From an uncultured Elusimicrobia bacterium (GTDB taxonomy: Bacteria > Elusimicrobiota > Elusimicrobia > UBA1565 > UBA9628), in NCBI GenBank assembly GCA_903881545.1, contig CAIRTQ010000025.1, forward strand, positions 1 through 54,626: a stretch of 54,626 bases of DNA, read 5' to 3'. The notes under the pieces are model-generated. The model was not told where the DNA came from and searched no databases. It saw only the letters and a program-made list of their open reading frames with translations. Each line of letters starts with the position of its first letter. The stretch's first letter is position 1. This document shows positions 17,531 to 25,865 of this stretch, piece by piece. A program made the translations under genes and the position numbers.

Positions 17531-17905
17531 ATGGATAAATGGCGAAATCTCTCCATCGGCGGCATAGCAGGCGTGGCGGCGAGGTATCTTCTTGCCACCT
17601 GGATCTATAAGGTAGCCGGGACGGACTTTCCGTACGGCACGATGGCGGTCAACCTTTCAGGATGCCTATTGATCGGCGTATTCAATAGCCTAGCGGAAGT
17701 TAAATCCGCCCTCAGCCCCAACGACCGGATGCTTCTGATGACCGGCTTTTGCGGAGCCTACACCACCTTTTCCACATTGATACTCGAAACTTCTAATCTT
17801 ATCAATGATGGAGAGATGCTGCGCGCTTCAATGAACTTCTTTGGCAGCGGTTTGTTAGGATTCCTGTTATTCCGCGTTGGAGAGCACCTGGGCGCGGTTA
17901 TCTAG
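17531..17905 (+). CDS. crcB: Fluoride efflux channel CrcB/Fluc
   Basis: The 124-residue protein has four membrane helices, the conserved MAVNLSGCLLIGV segment with the channel Asn, and the GFCGAYTTFSTLILE motif with the phenylalanine/threonine track of Fluc channels. Fluc works as a dual-topology dimer exporting F- passively. A DUF190 gene follows 11 bases later, a common pairing. No fluoride riboswitch could be recognised upstream. Confidence 0.93.
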   Translation: MDKWRNLSIGGIAGVAARYLLATWIYKVAGTDFPYGTMAVNLSGCLLIGVFNSLAEVKSALSPNDRMLLMTGFCGAYTTFSTLILETSNLINDGEMLRASMNFFGSGLLGFLLFRVGEHLGAVI

Positions 17906-17916
17906 AGGGAGATTAT

Positions 17917-18264
17917 ATGCATACCAAGCTTGAAGGCGAACAAAAACTGCTGCGCATCTTCGTATTGGAGCAGGCGAAATGGAAAGGATTGCCTCTATAT
18001 GAAGCCATCGTCAAGGAAGCCCGGACCCTCGGCATGGCCGGCGCGACTGCAATCAAGGGCTGCCTGGGATTCGGGCGCGGAGCGCACATCCATACCGCCA
18101 AATTATTAGAACTTTCCTATGACTTGCCCATGTCGGTTGAAATCGTTGACACCGAAGAAAAGATCAAAACGCTTATCCCTAAACTCGATGAGATGATCGC
18201 TGAAGGGCTGGTCACGATAGAGCCCGTGCATGTCATCATGTATCGAGCCGGTAGCGTCAAGTAG
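17917..18264 (+). CDS. DUF190 family protein
   Basis: The 115-residue soluble protein matches DUF190: LLRIFVLEQAKWKGLPLYEAIV at the N-terminus, then KGCLGFGRGAHIHTAKLLELSYDLPM, VEIVDTEEKI and GLVTIEPVHVI, a ferredoxin-like PII-related fold. DUF190 proteins are commonly encoded next to or fused with CrcB and are presumed to modulate fluoride transport, but the mechanism is not established. Stop TAG at 18262-18264, then a gene-poor stretch. Confidence 0.92.
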   Translation: MHTKLEGEQKLLRIFVLEQAKWKGLPLYEAIVKEARTLGMAGATAIKGCLGFGRGAHIHTAKLLELSYDLPMSVEIVDTEEKIKTLIPKLDEMIAEGLVTIEPVHVIMYRAGSVK

Positions 18265-18690
18265 ATTCTAATCGACCGGCTCAAGGATTCCAGGCTCATC
18301 TTGCGTGAAACAAGTCTATTAAGGAAGGGCCGCGCCATCAATAACTGATATAATAATTTATGGTGGAAGCTATCAAGAAAGACTCATGGCAAGTTGCGTC
18401 AACACGGCAACCTGCGCGCCGAAAGGTAAAATCCTCCCTGGGGGCAATGCTGGCGGCCGGCAAATCCCTGCCTCCCTGCGCTAAGACTCAAAGCGTCCCC
18501 GTCGCGACCTCCTCTAGACACACAACCAACCACACGCGGCCCCGGCTCATCGTCACCATGCCTTCCGCGCGCCGCTAGACAAAAGTTCGCCCTTGCGGCG
18601 GGCCATCCGGAGTTCAACTTTCTCCTGACCTGCATTGGGGTACCCTATGAGCCAAGGAAACCGCTCCGGCAGATTAAGTACAATCATGGC
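18265..18690 (+). other. 426-base stretch without a convincing gene; one extended -10 promoter
   Basis: Between DUF190 and nadD I see an extended -10, TGATATAAT (TATAAT at 18349-18354), five bases before an ATG at 18360. That ATG opens a 72-codon frame (18360-18578) with unremarkable, Arg/Ser/Thr-rich composition; coding is doubtful. The sequence downstream can form small hairpins (GTTGC...GCAAC near 18400). No match to 6S, SRP, RNase P or tmRNA cores is evident. It may encode a small RNA or a degenerate gene. Confidence 0.35.
18679..18684 (+). promoter_or_regulatory. -10 element of nadD, leaderless
   Basis: TACAAT at 18679-18684 is followed by six bases and the GTG start of nadD at 18691, so the predicted transcript starts on the start codon. 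No ribosome-binding site precedes this GTG, consistent with leaderless initiation. Confidence 0.55.
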
Positions 18691-19833
18691 GTGAAGGTCC
18701 TGGTCTTCGGCGGGAGCTTCGACCCGCCCCATGTCGGGCACACCGCCCTGCTCGTCGCCGCGGCCCAGCGCATCCGGCCCGGCCGCATCCTCATCGTCCC
18801 GGCTTATCACGCCGCGCTCAAGCCCAGCCCGCGCGCCGCGGCCCAAGAACGCCTGCGCATGCTGCGCGTCGGGCTGATCCCCTCCCTGCCCGAACGTTGG
18901 CGGCGCATTGCCCGCATCGACACGCGGGAGATGCTCGGCCAGCGGCGCGTCTACACCATTGAAACCTTGGCCGCTCTTAAGTCCGAACATCCTGACTGGG
19001 AACTCCATTTCGCGGTCGGCTCCGACGGGGCCGCGGCCTGGAGCCTCTGGCGGGCACCCGAACGCCTGGCCCGGATCTGCCGGTGGTGGACAGCGCGGCG
19101 GCCCGGCGCCGCCGCGCACCGCTTTCCCCCTCATTTCAGCGTCATCGCCCGGCCCATGCCGCCGGTGTCCTCGACGCAACTGCGCGCAGACCTAGCCGCA
19201 GGGCGCGACTGCTCGCGCGGGCTGCATCCCCGAATCGCCGCGCTCATCGCCCGGCGCGGCCTCTATAACGCCGGACTGATGGCGGCGCTCAAGGCCGGAC
19301 TCAAGCCCGGTCGGTTCGCCCATATCCTGGCCGTGCGCAAATTGGCGGAGGCGCTGGCCCTGCGCTGGGGAGAGGACCCCCGACGCGCCTCCTGGGCCGC
19401 GCTGCTGCACGACTGTGGGCGGCTCATACGGCGCCGCCGCCTCGCGGCTTATGCCCGGGCGCGCCATCTGCGCGCTCCGCGCCTTGGCGAGATCATCCGT
19501 CGGCAACCCGGACTCCTGCACGCCTACGTGGGGGCGGACCTGGCACGCCGCCGCTTTGGCTGCCGCGACCAAGAGGTCCTGGCCGCAGTGCGCAGCCACA
19601 CTTTGGGCGCGCCGCGAATGTCGCGCCTGGAGACCCTCCTCTACGTGGCGGACGCGGTATCTGAGGACCGGACCCATCCTCACGCCGCAGCCCTGCGTTG
19701 GCTGTCGTTCCGGGACCTCGATGCCGCATTCGCACAGGCCTTGAGCGCCAAACTGCGCCACGCCTTGGAGCACGGTCGTTGGCTGCATCCCCTCTCCGTC
19801 TCCTTATGGAACCGAATCGGCGCCAAACCATGA
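18691..19833 (+). CDS. nadD: Fusion of nicotinate-nucleotide adenylyltransferase (NadD) and YqeK-type HD hydrolase
   Basis: Residues 1-190 are NadD: FGGSFDPPHVGH carries the nucleotidyltransferase HxGH motif, and PPVSSTQLRADLAAGR is the C-terminal ISST(X)xR-like motif. This half adenylates nicotinate mononucleotide for NAD synthesis. Residues 200-380 are an HD-domain hydrolase of the YqeK family: FAHILAVRKLAEALA, WAALLHDCGRLI (HD pair), LLHAYVGADLA, VRSHTLGAPRMSRLETLLYVADAVSEDR. YqeK proteins hydrolyse Ap4A. The two are often adjacent genes; here they form one 380-residue polypeptide. The GTG start follows a -10 by six bases. The stop overlaps the next gene (ATGA). Confidence 0.93.
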   Translation: MKVLVFGGSFDPPHVGHTALLVAAAQRIRPGRILIVPAYHAALKPSPRAAAQERLRMLRVGLIPSLPERWRRIARIDTREMLGQRRVYTIETLAALKSEHPDWELHFAVGSDGAAAWSLWRAPERLARICRWWTARRPGAAAHRFPPHFSVIARPMPPVSSTQLRADLAAGRDCSRGLHPRIAALIARRGLYNAGLMAALKAGLKPGRFAHILAVRKLAEALALRWGEDPRRASWAALLHDCGRLIRRRRLAAYARARHLRAPRLGEIIRRQPGLLHAYVGADLARRRFGCRDQEVLAAVRSHTLGAPRMSRLETLLYVADAVSEDRTHPHAAALRWLSFRDLDAAFAQALSAKLRHALEHGRWLHPLSVSLWNRIGAKP

Positions 19834-20774
19834 ACCGCCCCCCCGTTTTTGGGGTCCTGCTTGCCTGCGCCCTCATGGCCGGCGTGCTGGCCCTGGCCTG
19901 GATGGAACATGGATCCGCGTTGGCGCGCTCTTTTACCCAGTCCCGCCCGGTGCTGACTTGGCTGGCGCTGGATACCGGCAACGGCCTGGAGGTTCCCGAC
20001 CTTTTTCTCGCCGTCTATCAACCCACTCGCCGGACCCTCGATTTCGTGCATCTGCCCGGCTTGCTCCGAGTCCCAAGCGGCGGCAGGCTGGAAAGCGCCT
20101 TCGCCGCGGCGCGGCGCAACGGCGCCAGCCCGGCTGCCGCGGCAGGACGCATGGCAGAAGCAGCCGAGGCCGCCCTGGGACCCCTGGTACCGGCCTGGAA
20201 GGATTGGTCGGGGCTACGCCTTTGGCGGGGAGAAGCGCCTCCGATGCAGGACGAACCTGCCCTGGCGGCTCGGCAATGGATACTGCGCCGCACCGGCGCG
20301 CGGCTATGGCCCGCTTTGCTAGGGTCCCGCGGCTCGGGCGCCGGCTCCTCCTGGCCTTGGTTCGACCGGGTGCTCCTGGCGTTAGAGTTGCAGCGCCTGC
20401 GTCCCGAAGCCGTACGCCCCGCTGAACTGCCTCCTGAGGACCAGATCGGCCCCTTCATGGAACGGTTGCTCAACCCGGGTGCCGTGAGACCCGCGCCGCA
20501 GCGCCCGACCGCAGAGGTGCTCAACGCGTCGGCCCGGCCCGGCGCGGCCAGCCGCGTTAAAAACATCTTGCGTTCCGGCGGCGCGGACGTCACGTCCGTG
20601 GGCAACGCCATAGGTACGCGCACCGTGGTCTATGACCGCACCGGCGACTTCGCCAACGCCGCCGCGGTGCTCCGGATGCTGGACTGCCCCACGGCTCAGG
20701 CCATGACGCAGGTGGACCTCAAGCGCCTGGTCGATGTCACGGTAGTCATCGGCGAGGACTGCTATTCTCCTTGA
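19830..20774 (+). CDS. Membrane-anchored protein with degenerate LCP-like region and LytR C-terminal domain
   Basis: From ATG 19830 (overlapping the nadD stop) the 314-residue protein has one N-terminal anchor (VFGVLLACALMAGVLALAW). A middle region follows whose start, LALDTGNGLEVPDLFLAVYQP then TLDFVHLPGLLRVP, faintly resembles the LytR-CpsA-Psr fold but lacks its Arg/Asp catalytic pattern. The C-terminal LytR_C domain (about 228-310) is clearer: AEVLNASARPGAASRVKNILRSGGADVTSVGN. LCP proteins attach polymers to peptidoglycan, but this one is probably structural or regulatory. Position between nadD-yqeK and rsfS matches a common cluster in which LCP genes occur. Confidence 0.75.
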   Translation: MNRPPVFGVLLACALMAGVLALAWMEHGSALARSFTQSRPVLTWLALDTGNGLEVPDLFLAVYQPTRRTLDFVHLPGLLRVPSGGRLESAFAAARRNGASPAAAAGRMAEAAEAALGPLVPAWKDWSGLRLWRGEAPPMQDEPALAARQWILRRTGARLWPALLGSRGSGAGSSWPWFDRVLLALELQRLRPEAVRPAELPPEDQIGPFMERLLNPGAVRPAPQRPTAEVLNASARPGAASRVKNILRSGGADVTSVGNAIGTRTVVYDRTGDFANAAAVLRMLDCPTAQAMTQVDLKRLVDVTVVIGEDCYSP

Positions 20775-20803
20775 AGTATGCCAGCCGGGCCCGCCTCCAA
20801 AAC

Positions 20804-20812
20804 TGGTACAAT
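20804..20812 (+). promoter_or_regulatory. Extended -10 (TGGTACAAT) before rsfS leader ORF
   Basis: TGG precedes TACAAT at 20807-20812; six bases later is ATG 20819. This would initiate a leaderless mRNA for the 12-codon ORF, rsfS and argS. Confidence 0.6.
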
Positions 20813-20818
20813 GACGCC

Positions 20819-20857
20819 ATGATATCAGCTCCCATACGCTGCGCGGCCCGGCTATGA
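20819..20857 (+). CDS. 12-residue leaderless leader ORF coupled to rsfS
   Basis: ATG 20819 lies at the predicted transcription start. The ORF reads MISAPIRCAARL and stops at TGA 20855-20857, overlapping the rsfS ATG at 20854 (ATGA). No Shine-Dalgarno sequence is evident before rsfS (the preceding bases are GC-rich CGCGGCCCGGCT), so reinitiation from this ORF may be how rsfS is translated. The peptide itself need not have a function. Confidence 0.45.
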   Translation: MISAPIRCAARL

Positions 20858-21264
20858 AAAACTCCTTCAAGTCCCTAGGCCAGGCCCTGGCGCGCGCCGC
20901 CTCGGACAAGAAAGCCGAGGAGGTCGTGTTACTCGACGTGCGGCGACAGAGCCCTATCATCGAGTACATGCTCATCGCCACGGCCAACTCCCAACCGCAT
21001 CTGGAAGCGATCGAATATGAGGTGAGCAAGGCCGCCAAGGAGATGCACCGCCCCGCCCTGCGCCGGGCCCGACCCGAGAGCGCGCAGTGGCGTGTGCTCG
21101 ACTTCGGAGGCCTCATGGCGCATTTCATGACGGAAGACTCCCGCCGCTTCTACGATCTGGAAAAGCTCTACCACCAAGCCCGGCCCGTGGCCTGGGAAGA
21201 GGAAAAGGCGCCGCCCGCCTGCCGCAAGGCTCCGCAGCGGGCCCGCCGCCGAGCCCGTTCCTGA
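20854..21264 (+). CDS. rsfS: Ribosome silencing factor RsfS
   Basis: RsfS binds uL14 on the large subunit and blocks subunit joining when nutrients are scarce. The 136-residue protein has the core AEEVVLLDVRRQSPIIEYMLIATANSQPHLEAI, where RsfS usually has a DYFVI(A/C)(T/S)G(N/T)S-type segment, and VLDFGGLMAHFMTEDSRRFYDLEKLY near residue 85. About 20 C-terminal residues are basic (APQRARRRARS). It follows nadD at a distance, the classic nadD-rsfS neighbourhood, and precedes argS by six bases. Confidence 0.93.
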   Translation: MKNSFKSLGQALARAASDKKAEEVVLLDVRRQSPIIEYMLIATANSQPHLEAIEYEVSKAAKEMHRPALRRARPESAQWRVLDFGGLMAHFMTEDSRRFYDLEKLYHQARPVAWEEEKAPPACRKAPQRARRRARS

Positions 21265-21270
21265 CGCAGC

Positions 21271-22893
21271 ATGATGCTCGCCGCCCTCAAAGAATCCTTG
21301 GCGACCCGGGCCCGCGGCTGGGCCGAGACCGCGGGCGCCGCACTCCCGGCTGATCTGCCGCTGACCGTGCCCCCGCCCAAACTGCAGGCGGACCTGTGCC
21401 TCCCTTGGCCCCTGGCCATGGCCAAGGCCGCGCGCAAGCCGCCGCTAGAGTTGGCAAAATCCCTGGCCGAGAGCCTTGGCGGTCTCGCCGAACTCGAATC
21501 CGCTTCGGCCTCCCCCCCCGGCTTCGTGAACCTCAAGCTCAGCCGCGCCGCCCTCAACGGCAATCTCGTCAAGATAGTCTCGAATCCGACGGACTATGGC
21601 CAGGACTCGGCCGGCCCGGCGCGCGCCGTCCTCATCGAATTCGTGTCCGCCAATCCCACGGGGCCGCTGCACCTGGCCTCGGGACGCGGGGCCACGCTGG
21701 GCGATTCCTTGGTCCGCATCCTGCGCCGCCTGGGCCGGAAGGCCGCGGCGGAGTATTACGTCAACGATGCGGGACGCCAGGTGGAGCGCCTGGGCCTGTC
21801 CCTCTACGCCCGCCGCCGCGGCCAGGAGCCGCCCGAGGACGGATACCAAGGCCAGTATGTGGCCGACCTGGCCAAGTCCTTCCCGGCCGAGGCCGATTCC
21901 TGGACCCCGGAACGCTGGCGGCAGGAGGGCGTCAAGGCCCTGCTGGCGGGCCAGCGCGCGGACATGGCGGCCTTCGGCGTGGAATTCGACCGCTGGTTCC
22001 CGGAGTCCGAACTGCGCGGCCGGGGGGCGCTAGAGGGCGCGCTCCAGAAGCTCAAGGACCGGGGCATGGTCTACGAAAAAGAGGGCGCCGTCTGGCTGGG
22101 CACCTCGGACGCGGCGCAGTCCGAGGACGACAAGGATCGGGTCCTGGTCAAGGCCGGCGGCGCCGCGACCTACTTTCTGGCCGACATCGCCTATCACGAG
22201 GACAAGTTCGCCCGGGGCTTCGAGCAAGTCATCGACATCTGGGGCGCCGACCACCACGGCTACGTGCCGCGCATGAAGGCGGCCGTGGCGGCGCTGGGCC
22301 ACCCGCCAGATTCCTTTCACGCGGTCATCCACCAGCTCGTCCATCTCTATCGCGGCCAGGAGGCGGTGAAGATGTCCAAACGGGCGGGCGAATTCGTGCG
22401 CCTGCGCGAGGTCATGGACGAGGTGGGCAAGGACGCCTGCCGCTTCTTCTTCGCCATGCGCACCCCGGACTCGCACCTCAACTTCGATCTGGAACTGGCC
22501 AAGAAGAAGTCTTCCGAGAACCCGGTCTACTACTGCCAGTACGTGCACGCGCGCATCTGCTCGATCTTGAAGGAGGCAGAAAAACAAGGAATCCGCCCGG
22601 CATTGCCAGAAAGTATCGGATTCTCCAGCCCCGAAGAGCGGGGCTTATGCCTCAAGCTGGCCTGGTTCCCCGAGGTACTCAAGGATTGCGAGAAGCTGCT
22701 CTCCCCGCATCCCCTGGCCAATTACCTTCTGGAGCTGGCCGGACTGTTCCATCCCTTCTACGAGCGTTGCCGGGTAATCGACCCGCAGGCCGCCGATGTG
22801 TCCAGCGCTCGCCTCGTGCTGTGTTACGGCATTAGTTTTGTCATCGCCGAGGGCCTGGGCTTGCTGGGCGTGAGCGCGCCCGAACAGATGTGA
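21271..22893 (+). CDS. argS: Arginyl-tRNA synthetase
   Basis: A class I aminoacyl-tRNA synthetase of 540 residues. It has an N-terminal Arg-tRNA additional domain (1-110), the HIGH region SANPTGPLHLASGRGATLGD (about 127-146), a VIDIWGADHHGYVPRMKAA segment, the KMSK-type loop VKMSKRAGEFV (about 367) and an all-alpha DALR anticodon-binding end (about 420-540). ATG 21271 is followed at once by a second ATG. The stop overlaps the next gene's GTG (GTGA). Confidence 0.96.
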   Translation: MMLAALKESLATRARGWAETAGAALPADLPLTVPPPKLQADLCLPWPLAMAKAARKPPLELAKSLAESLGGLAELESASASPPGFVNLKLSRAALNGNLVKIVSNPTDYGQDSAGPARAVLIEFVSANPTGPLHLASGRGATLGDSLVRILRRLGRKAAAEYYVNDAGRQVERLGLSLYARRRGQEPPEDGYQGQYVADLAKSFPAEADSWTPERWRQEGVKALLAGQRADMAAFGVEFDRWFPESELRGRGALEGALQKLKDRGMVYEKEGAVWLGTSDAAQSEDDKDRVLVKAGGAATYFLADIAYHEDKFARGFEQVIDIWGADHHGYVPRMKAAVAALGHPPDSFHAVIHQLVHLYRGQEAVKMSKRAGEFVRLREVMDEVGKDACRFFFAMRTPDSHLNFDLELAKKKSSENPVYYCQYVHARICSILKEAEKQGIRPALPESIGFSSPEERGLCLKLAWFPEVLKDCEKLLSPHPLANYLLELAGLFHPFYERCRVIDPQAADVSSARLVLCYGISFVIAEGLGLLGVSAPEQM

Positions 22894-24617
22894 AGGTGGC
22901 GCTCACCGATAGCGCCGCCAAAAGACTGGCTTGGATCTGCCTCGCCGCGGCCGTATTGCTGGCCGCGGGACGCCGGCTTTCAGACCCGGACCTCCCCTGG
23001 CATCTGGCCGTGGGCCGGGCGGCGGCCGCGGCCCGCGCGACCATCAAAGCCGATGCCTGGTCCTACACATTCGCCGGCCGCCCAGTCCCATACGAGTATG
23101 CTTCGGACCTGGCTCTTTATGCGGTCCAACGCTGGGCCGGCTTCCCCGGCCTGCACCTGCTGGCGGCCTTCGCGATAGGCGCCATGGCTTGGACCCTGGC
23201 GCGCGACCCGCGCGCGGATCCTGCCGTAGGCCTAGCCGGCTCCGCCTTAGCGGTGGCCGCGGTCTCGCCGTTCTTCATCCTCAGGCCTGCACTCTTCAGC
23301 TTCACTTTTTTTGCGCTTGTGTTGTGGATATTGAACAAGCACCGGCAGAAGGAAAGAAGCTGCTGGCTTTGGTTGCTGGTGCCCGTGCAATTGCTCTGGG
23401 CCAATGTGCACGGCTTTGCCATCCTAGGCGCGGCCACGGCCTGGGTCTACGCGGTCAGCAAGCCCTCGCGAAAGGCCTTCGCGGCGTCTCTGGCCGCGAC
23501 CTTAGCCACCTACCTGAGCCCGTTCGGCCCCGGCATCTTTATGGGCCCCTGGCAAGTGCGCGCCTTGAGCCGTTCCATGGCCGAATGGGCGCCAGCCTCG
23601 TGGGATCTCTTCATCCGTTACGACCCGGCGTTGGGGCTGCTCTGCGTGCTGGCCTTGGCGGCCTTGCTGTGGGGGCGGGAGACGGATGGGAGCCGCAGGC
23701 CCCCGCTATTCGACCTGCTGTTGTTGGCGGGCGCCGCGATTTTGATGCTGGCGCGATTCCGGCTGGCCCCGTTCTTCGCGATCATCGCCGCACCATTCGC
23801 AGTCCAGCGCCTGCGGCCTCTCGTCCAAAGCCGCGGCTGGCTGCCGACCGCGGCTCTAGCCTGCGGTCTGCTCGCTCCTGCGGCAGTCGCGGCGCGAGGT
23901 GAGGTCCCTTGGGGTGTCGGCTTCGACCCAGGCCGTCTGCCTGAAGGCGCCGCGCGCTTCATCGCGCAAGCCCTCCCGCAGGGCCCGGTCTACAACGACG
24001 TCGCCTTCGGCGGCTATCTCATCTGGCGTCTCCAGCCCGGCGTCCCGGTCTTCGTAGACGGCCGTAGCGCCCGGCTCTATCCTCCCGACTTCATCATCGA
24101 GGCTCGGTCGGCGATGTACGATCCCGCGGCTTTCTCCCGGCTGGAGAGCCGCCACGGGTTCCAGTGGGCCGTAGTCAACGCCTGGCCGGGCTCGGCGGCA
24201 GGACTGCCGCTGGCCGCGAGCAGCGACTGGGCCATGGTCTACCTCGACGAGTCCGCCGCAGTCTACGTCAAGACCGACGGCCCCAACCGGCTCTCGGCGG
24301 GGCAGGGCTATCAAGGGCTGCGCCATCTCACGCCCTGGCCCCTGCTGCTCGAGGAGCGCATACCGCGGAAGGCGTTGGAGCATGACGCCGCCCTGGCCCT
24401 GTCCCAGGCTCCAGACTCGCCGCGGGCGCTCTTTTGGGCCGCGGCAGCGGCCCTGCGCCGCGGCGACGCGCCCCTAGCGCGGTTGCGGCGCGAGCGCATC
24501 GCGCGGCTGGCATCCGGCAACCCGGGTCTGCCGCTCCTGGACCGGATGCTGCGCCTGGCCGAGGCGCGCGGGCCTGCGGAAATCCCTATACCGAAAGCAG
24601 CTACCGCGATTTGGTAG
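22890..24617 (+). CDS. Polytopic membrane protein, GT-C-like, with helical C-terminal tail
   Basis: 575 residues with about ten helices and large periplasmic loops. An early loop holds DPDLPWHLAVGR, at the position where GT-C enzymes carry the catalytic acid. The later soluble part includes VYNDVAFGGYLIWRL then PVFVDGRSARLY, a pattern common in uncharacterised membrane glycosyltransferase-like proteins. The last 100 residues (LSQAPDSPRALFWAAAAALRRGDAPLARLRRERIARL) look like TPR-type helices. GTG 22890 overlaps the argS stop. The TAG stop at 24615-24617 forms part of the -10 hexamer of the next gene. Substrate unknown. Confidence 0.7.
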   Translation: MKVALTDSAAKRLAWICLAAAVLLAAGRRLSDPDLPWHLAVGRAAAAARATIKADAWSYTFAGRPVPYEYASDLALYAVQRWAGFPGLHLLAAFAIGAMAWTLARDPRADPAVGLAGSALAVAAVSPFFILRPALFSFTFFALVLWILNKHRQKERSCWLWLLVPVQLLWANVHGFAILGAATAWVYAVSKPSRKAFAASLAATLATYLSPFGPGIFMGPWQVRALSRSMAEWAPASWDLFIRYDPALGLLCVLALAALLWGRETDGSRRPPLFDLLLLAGAAILMLARFRLAPFFAIIAAPFAVQRLRPLVQSRGWLPTAALACGLLAPAAVAARGEVPWGVGFDPGRLPEGAARFIAQALPQGPVYNDVAFGGYLIWRLQPGVPVFVDGRSARLYPPDFIIEARSAMYDPAAFSRLESRHGFQWAVVNAWPGSAAGLPLAASSDWAMVYLDESAAVYVKTDGPNRLSAGQGYQGLRHLTPWPLLLEERIPRKALEHDAALALSQAPDSPRALFWAAAAALRRGDAPLARLRRERIARLASGNPGLPLLDRMLRLAEARGPAEIPIPKAATAIW

Positions 24618-24620
24618 AAT
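24612..24620 (+). promoter_or_regulatory. Extended -10 (TGGTAGAAT) overlapping the upstream stop codon
   Basis: TAGAAT at 24615-24620 contains the TAG stop of the preceding gene. The predicted start, six to seven bases on, leaves a leader of about 15 bases with GGAGG (24629-24633) before the CTG at 24642. Confidence 0.5.
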
Positions 24621-24641
24621 GAGGCCGCGGAGGATCCTCAC

Positions 24642-25856
24642 CTGAAATCCTGGCAACGACTGTTCATAATCCTGTTCTTCTTCGCTGGGATTTCCTTGCG
24701 CTTCCTATGGCCGGCCGACATGGAATGGAAGCACGACGAGCAATGGAACTACGCGCACGCGCAGGCCATCGCACAGAGCCAGGCGCCATGGCCCTCCGCC
24801 GGCCAGCCGACATCCACGAACCTGAAGAACTTCCCGCTGGGGATATGGCTGCTGGCATGCTTGGCCCGCTGCTCCGGCTCACCCGTCGGGCTCATGCTCT
24901 GGATCGCCGTCCTCAACTGCCTGGCTTTGCTGGCATTCCTGCTCTGGGCGCTCCGGGCGAAACTTGAACCCAAGGAACGGGATCTCTGGCTCTGGACCGC
25001 GGCGTTGACGGCGGTCTCACCCTTGCCCATCCTGTGGTCCAGGAAGATCTGGATACAAAACATCCTGACGCCGGTCACTTTCCTCATTTTCATCGGCCAC
25101 CGCATGCGCCGGAAGAACTGGGGAGCTTTTCTCTGGGGCCTGGCCGGCGCCGCCGCGGGCCAGATCCACCCAAGCGGCTTCTTCTTCAGCCTGGGGGTCC
25201 TCGCCTATACCCTATGGACGGAACGCCGGGGCGGTTGGCGGGAGGTCTGCTGGGTCTCCTGGCTCATGGGCAGCGCCCTGGGCTGTCTGCCCATGCTGCC
25301 CTGGCTGCACGAGCTGGCCAGCGGCCGGACCGGCGCCTTGCAGACGCGCCACATCTGGGACATCTTCACCCTGCACTATTACACGGAATGGATCGGCATC
25401 GCTTTCGGGATCAATCTCAAGTATTCCATCCGCCACGCGTTCTGGAACGGCTTCCTGAAGGAACCCCTGCTCCTGGGCCATGCCACCTATCTGATGGCGG
25501 CCGCCCACATCTTCCTCCTGGGCTGCGCTCTGCGCGCGGCCTGGACCACGGGCCGCGCCTTCCTATCCTCCCCCCGCGAGATCCCCTGGCAGGTCAAAGC
25601 CATGCTCCTAGGCATGGGGCCGCTCATCTCGATCACGGGCAACATCACCGCCCATTATCTCACGGTGGCGATTCCATTCATGTTCCTGTGGGCGGCTTGG
25701 TCGTGGCGGAAAAGTCCCGGCATCCTGCGCGGCTTGGTCGCGGCCCAATTCCTGGTCTCCCTGGTCTTCCTGAACTACATCCACATCCACGGCGGGTCTC
25801 CGGATCTCCGCGACGATTACGGCGTCTGCTACCGGTCCCAGCCGGCCGCGCCATGA
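24642..25856 (+). CDS. Short GT-C-type membrane glycosyltransferase, probable CTG start
   Basis: The first conventional start in frame is TTG 24696, but that would cut off an obvious first helix (RLFIILFFFAGISLRFLW) encoded just upstream. CTG 24642 restores it and has GGAGG at 24629-24633, eight bases away, so I place the start there (404 residues). After the helix comes WKHDEQWNYAHAQAIAQ, the acidic first-loop motif of PMT/ArnT-like enzymes, then about nine further helices. The large C-terminal soluble domain of ArnT is missing. The adjacent GT2 gene could supply the polyprenyl-phosphate sugar donor. Confidence 0.72.
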   Translation: MKSWQRLFIILFFFAGISLRFLWPADMEWKHDEQWNYAHAQAIAQSQAPWPSAGQPTSTNLKNFPLGIWLLACLARCSGSPVGLMLWIAVLNCLALLAFLLWALRAKLEPKERDLWLWTAALTAVSPLPILWSRKIWIQNILTPVTFLIFIGHRMRRKNWGAFLWGLAGAAAGQIHPSGFFFSLGVLAYTLWTERRGGWREVCWVSWLMGSALGCLPMLPWLHELASGRTGALQTRHIWDIFTLHYYTEWIGIAFGINLKYSIRHAFWNGFLKEPLLLGHATYLMAAAHIFLLGCALRAAWTTGRAFLSSPREIPWQVKAMLLGMGPLISITGNITAHYLTVAIPFMFLWAAWSWRKSPGILRGLVAAQFLVSLVFLNYIHIHGGSPDLRDDYGVCYRSQPAAP

Positions 25857-25865
25857 CCTGACCCT

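Noticed and set aside
21396-22835. A 479-codon plus-strand frame inside argS
   Set aside because: It is the +2 frame of argS with Arg/Gly/Pro-rich translation.
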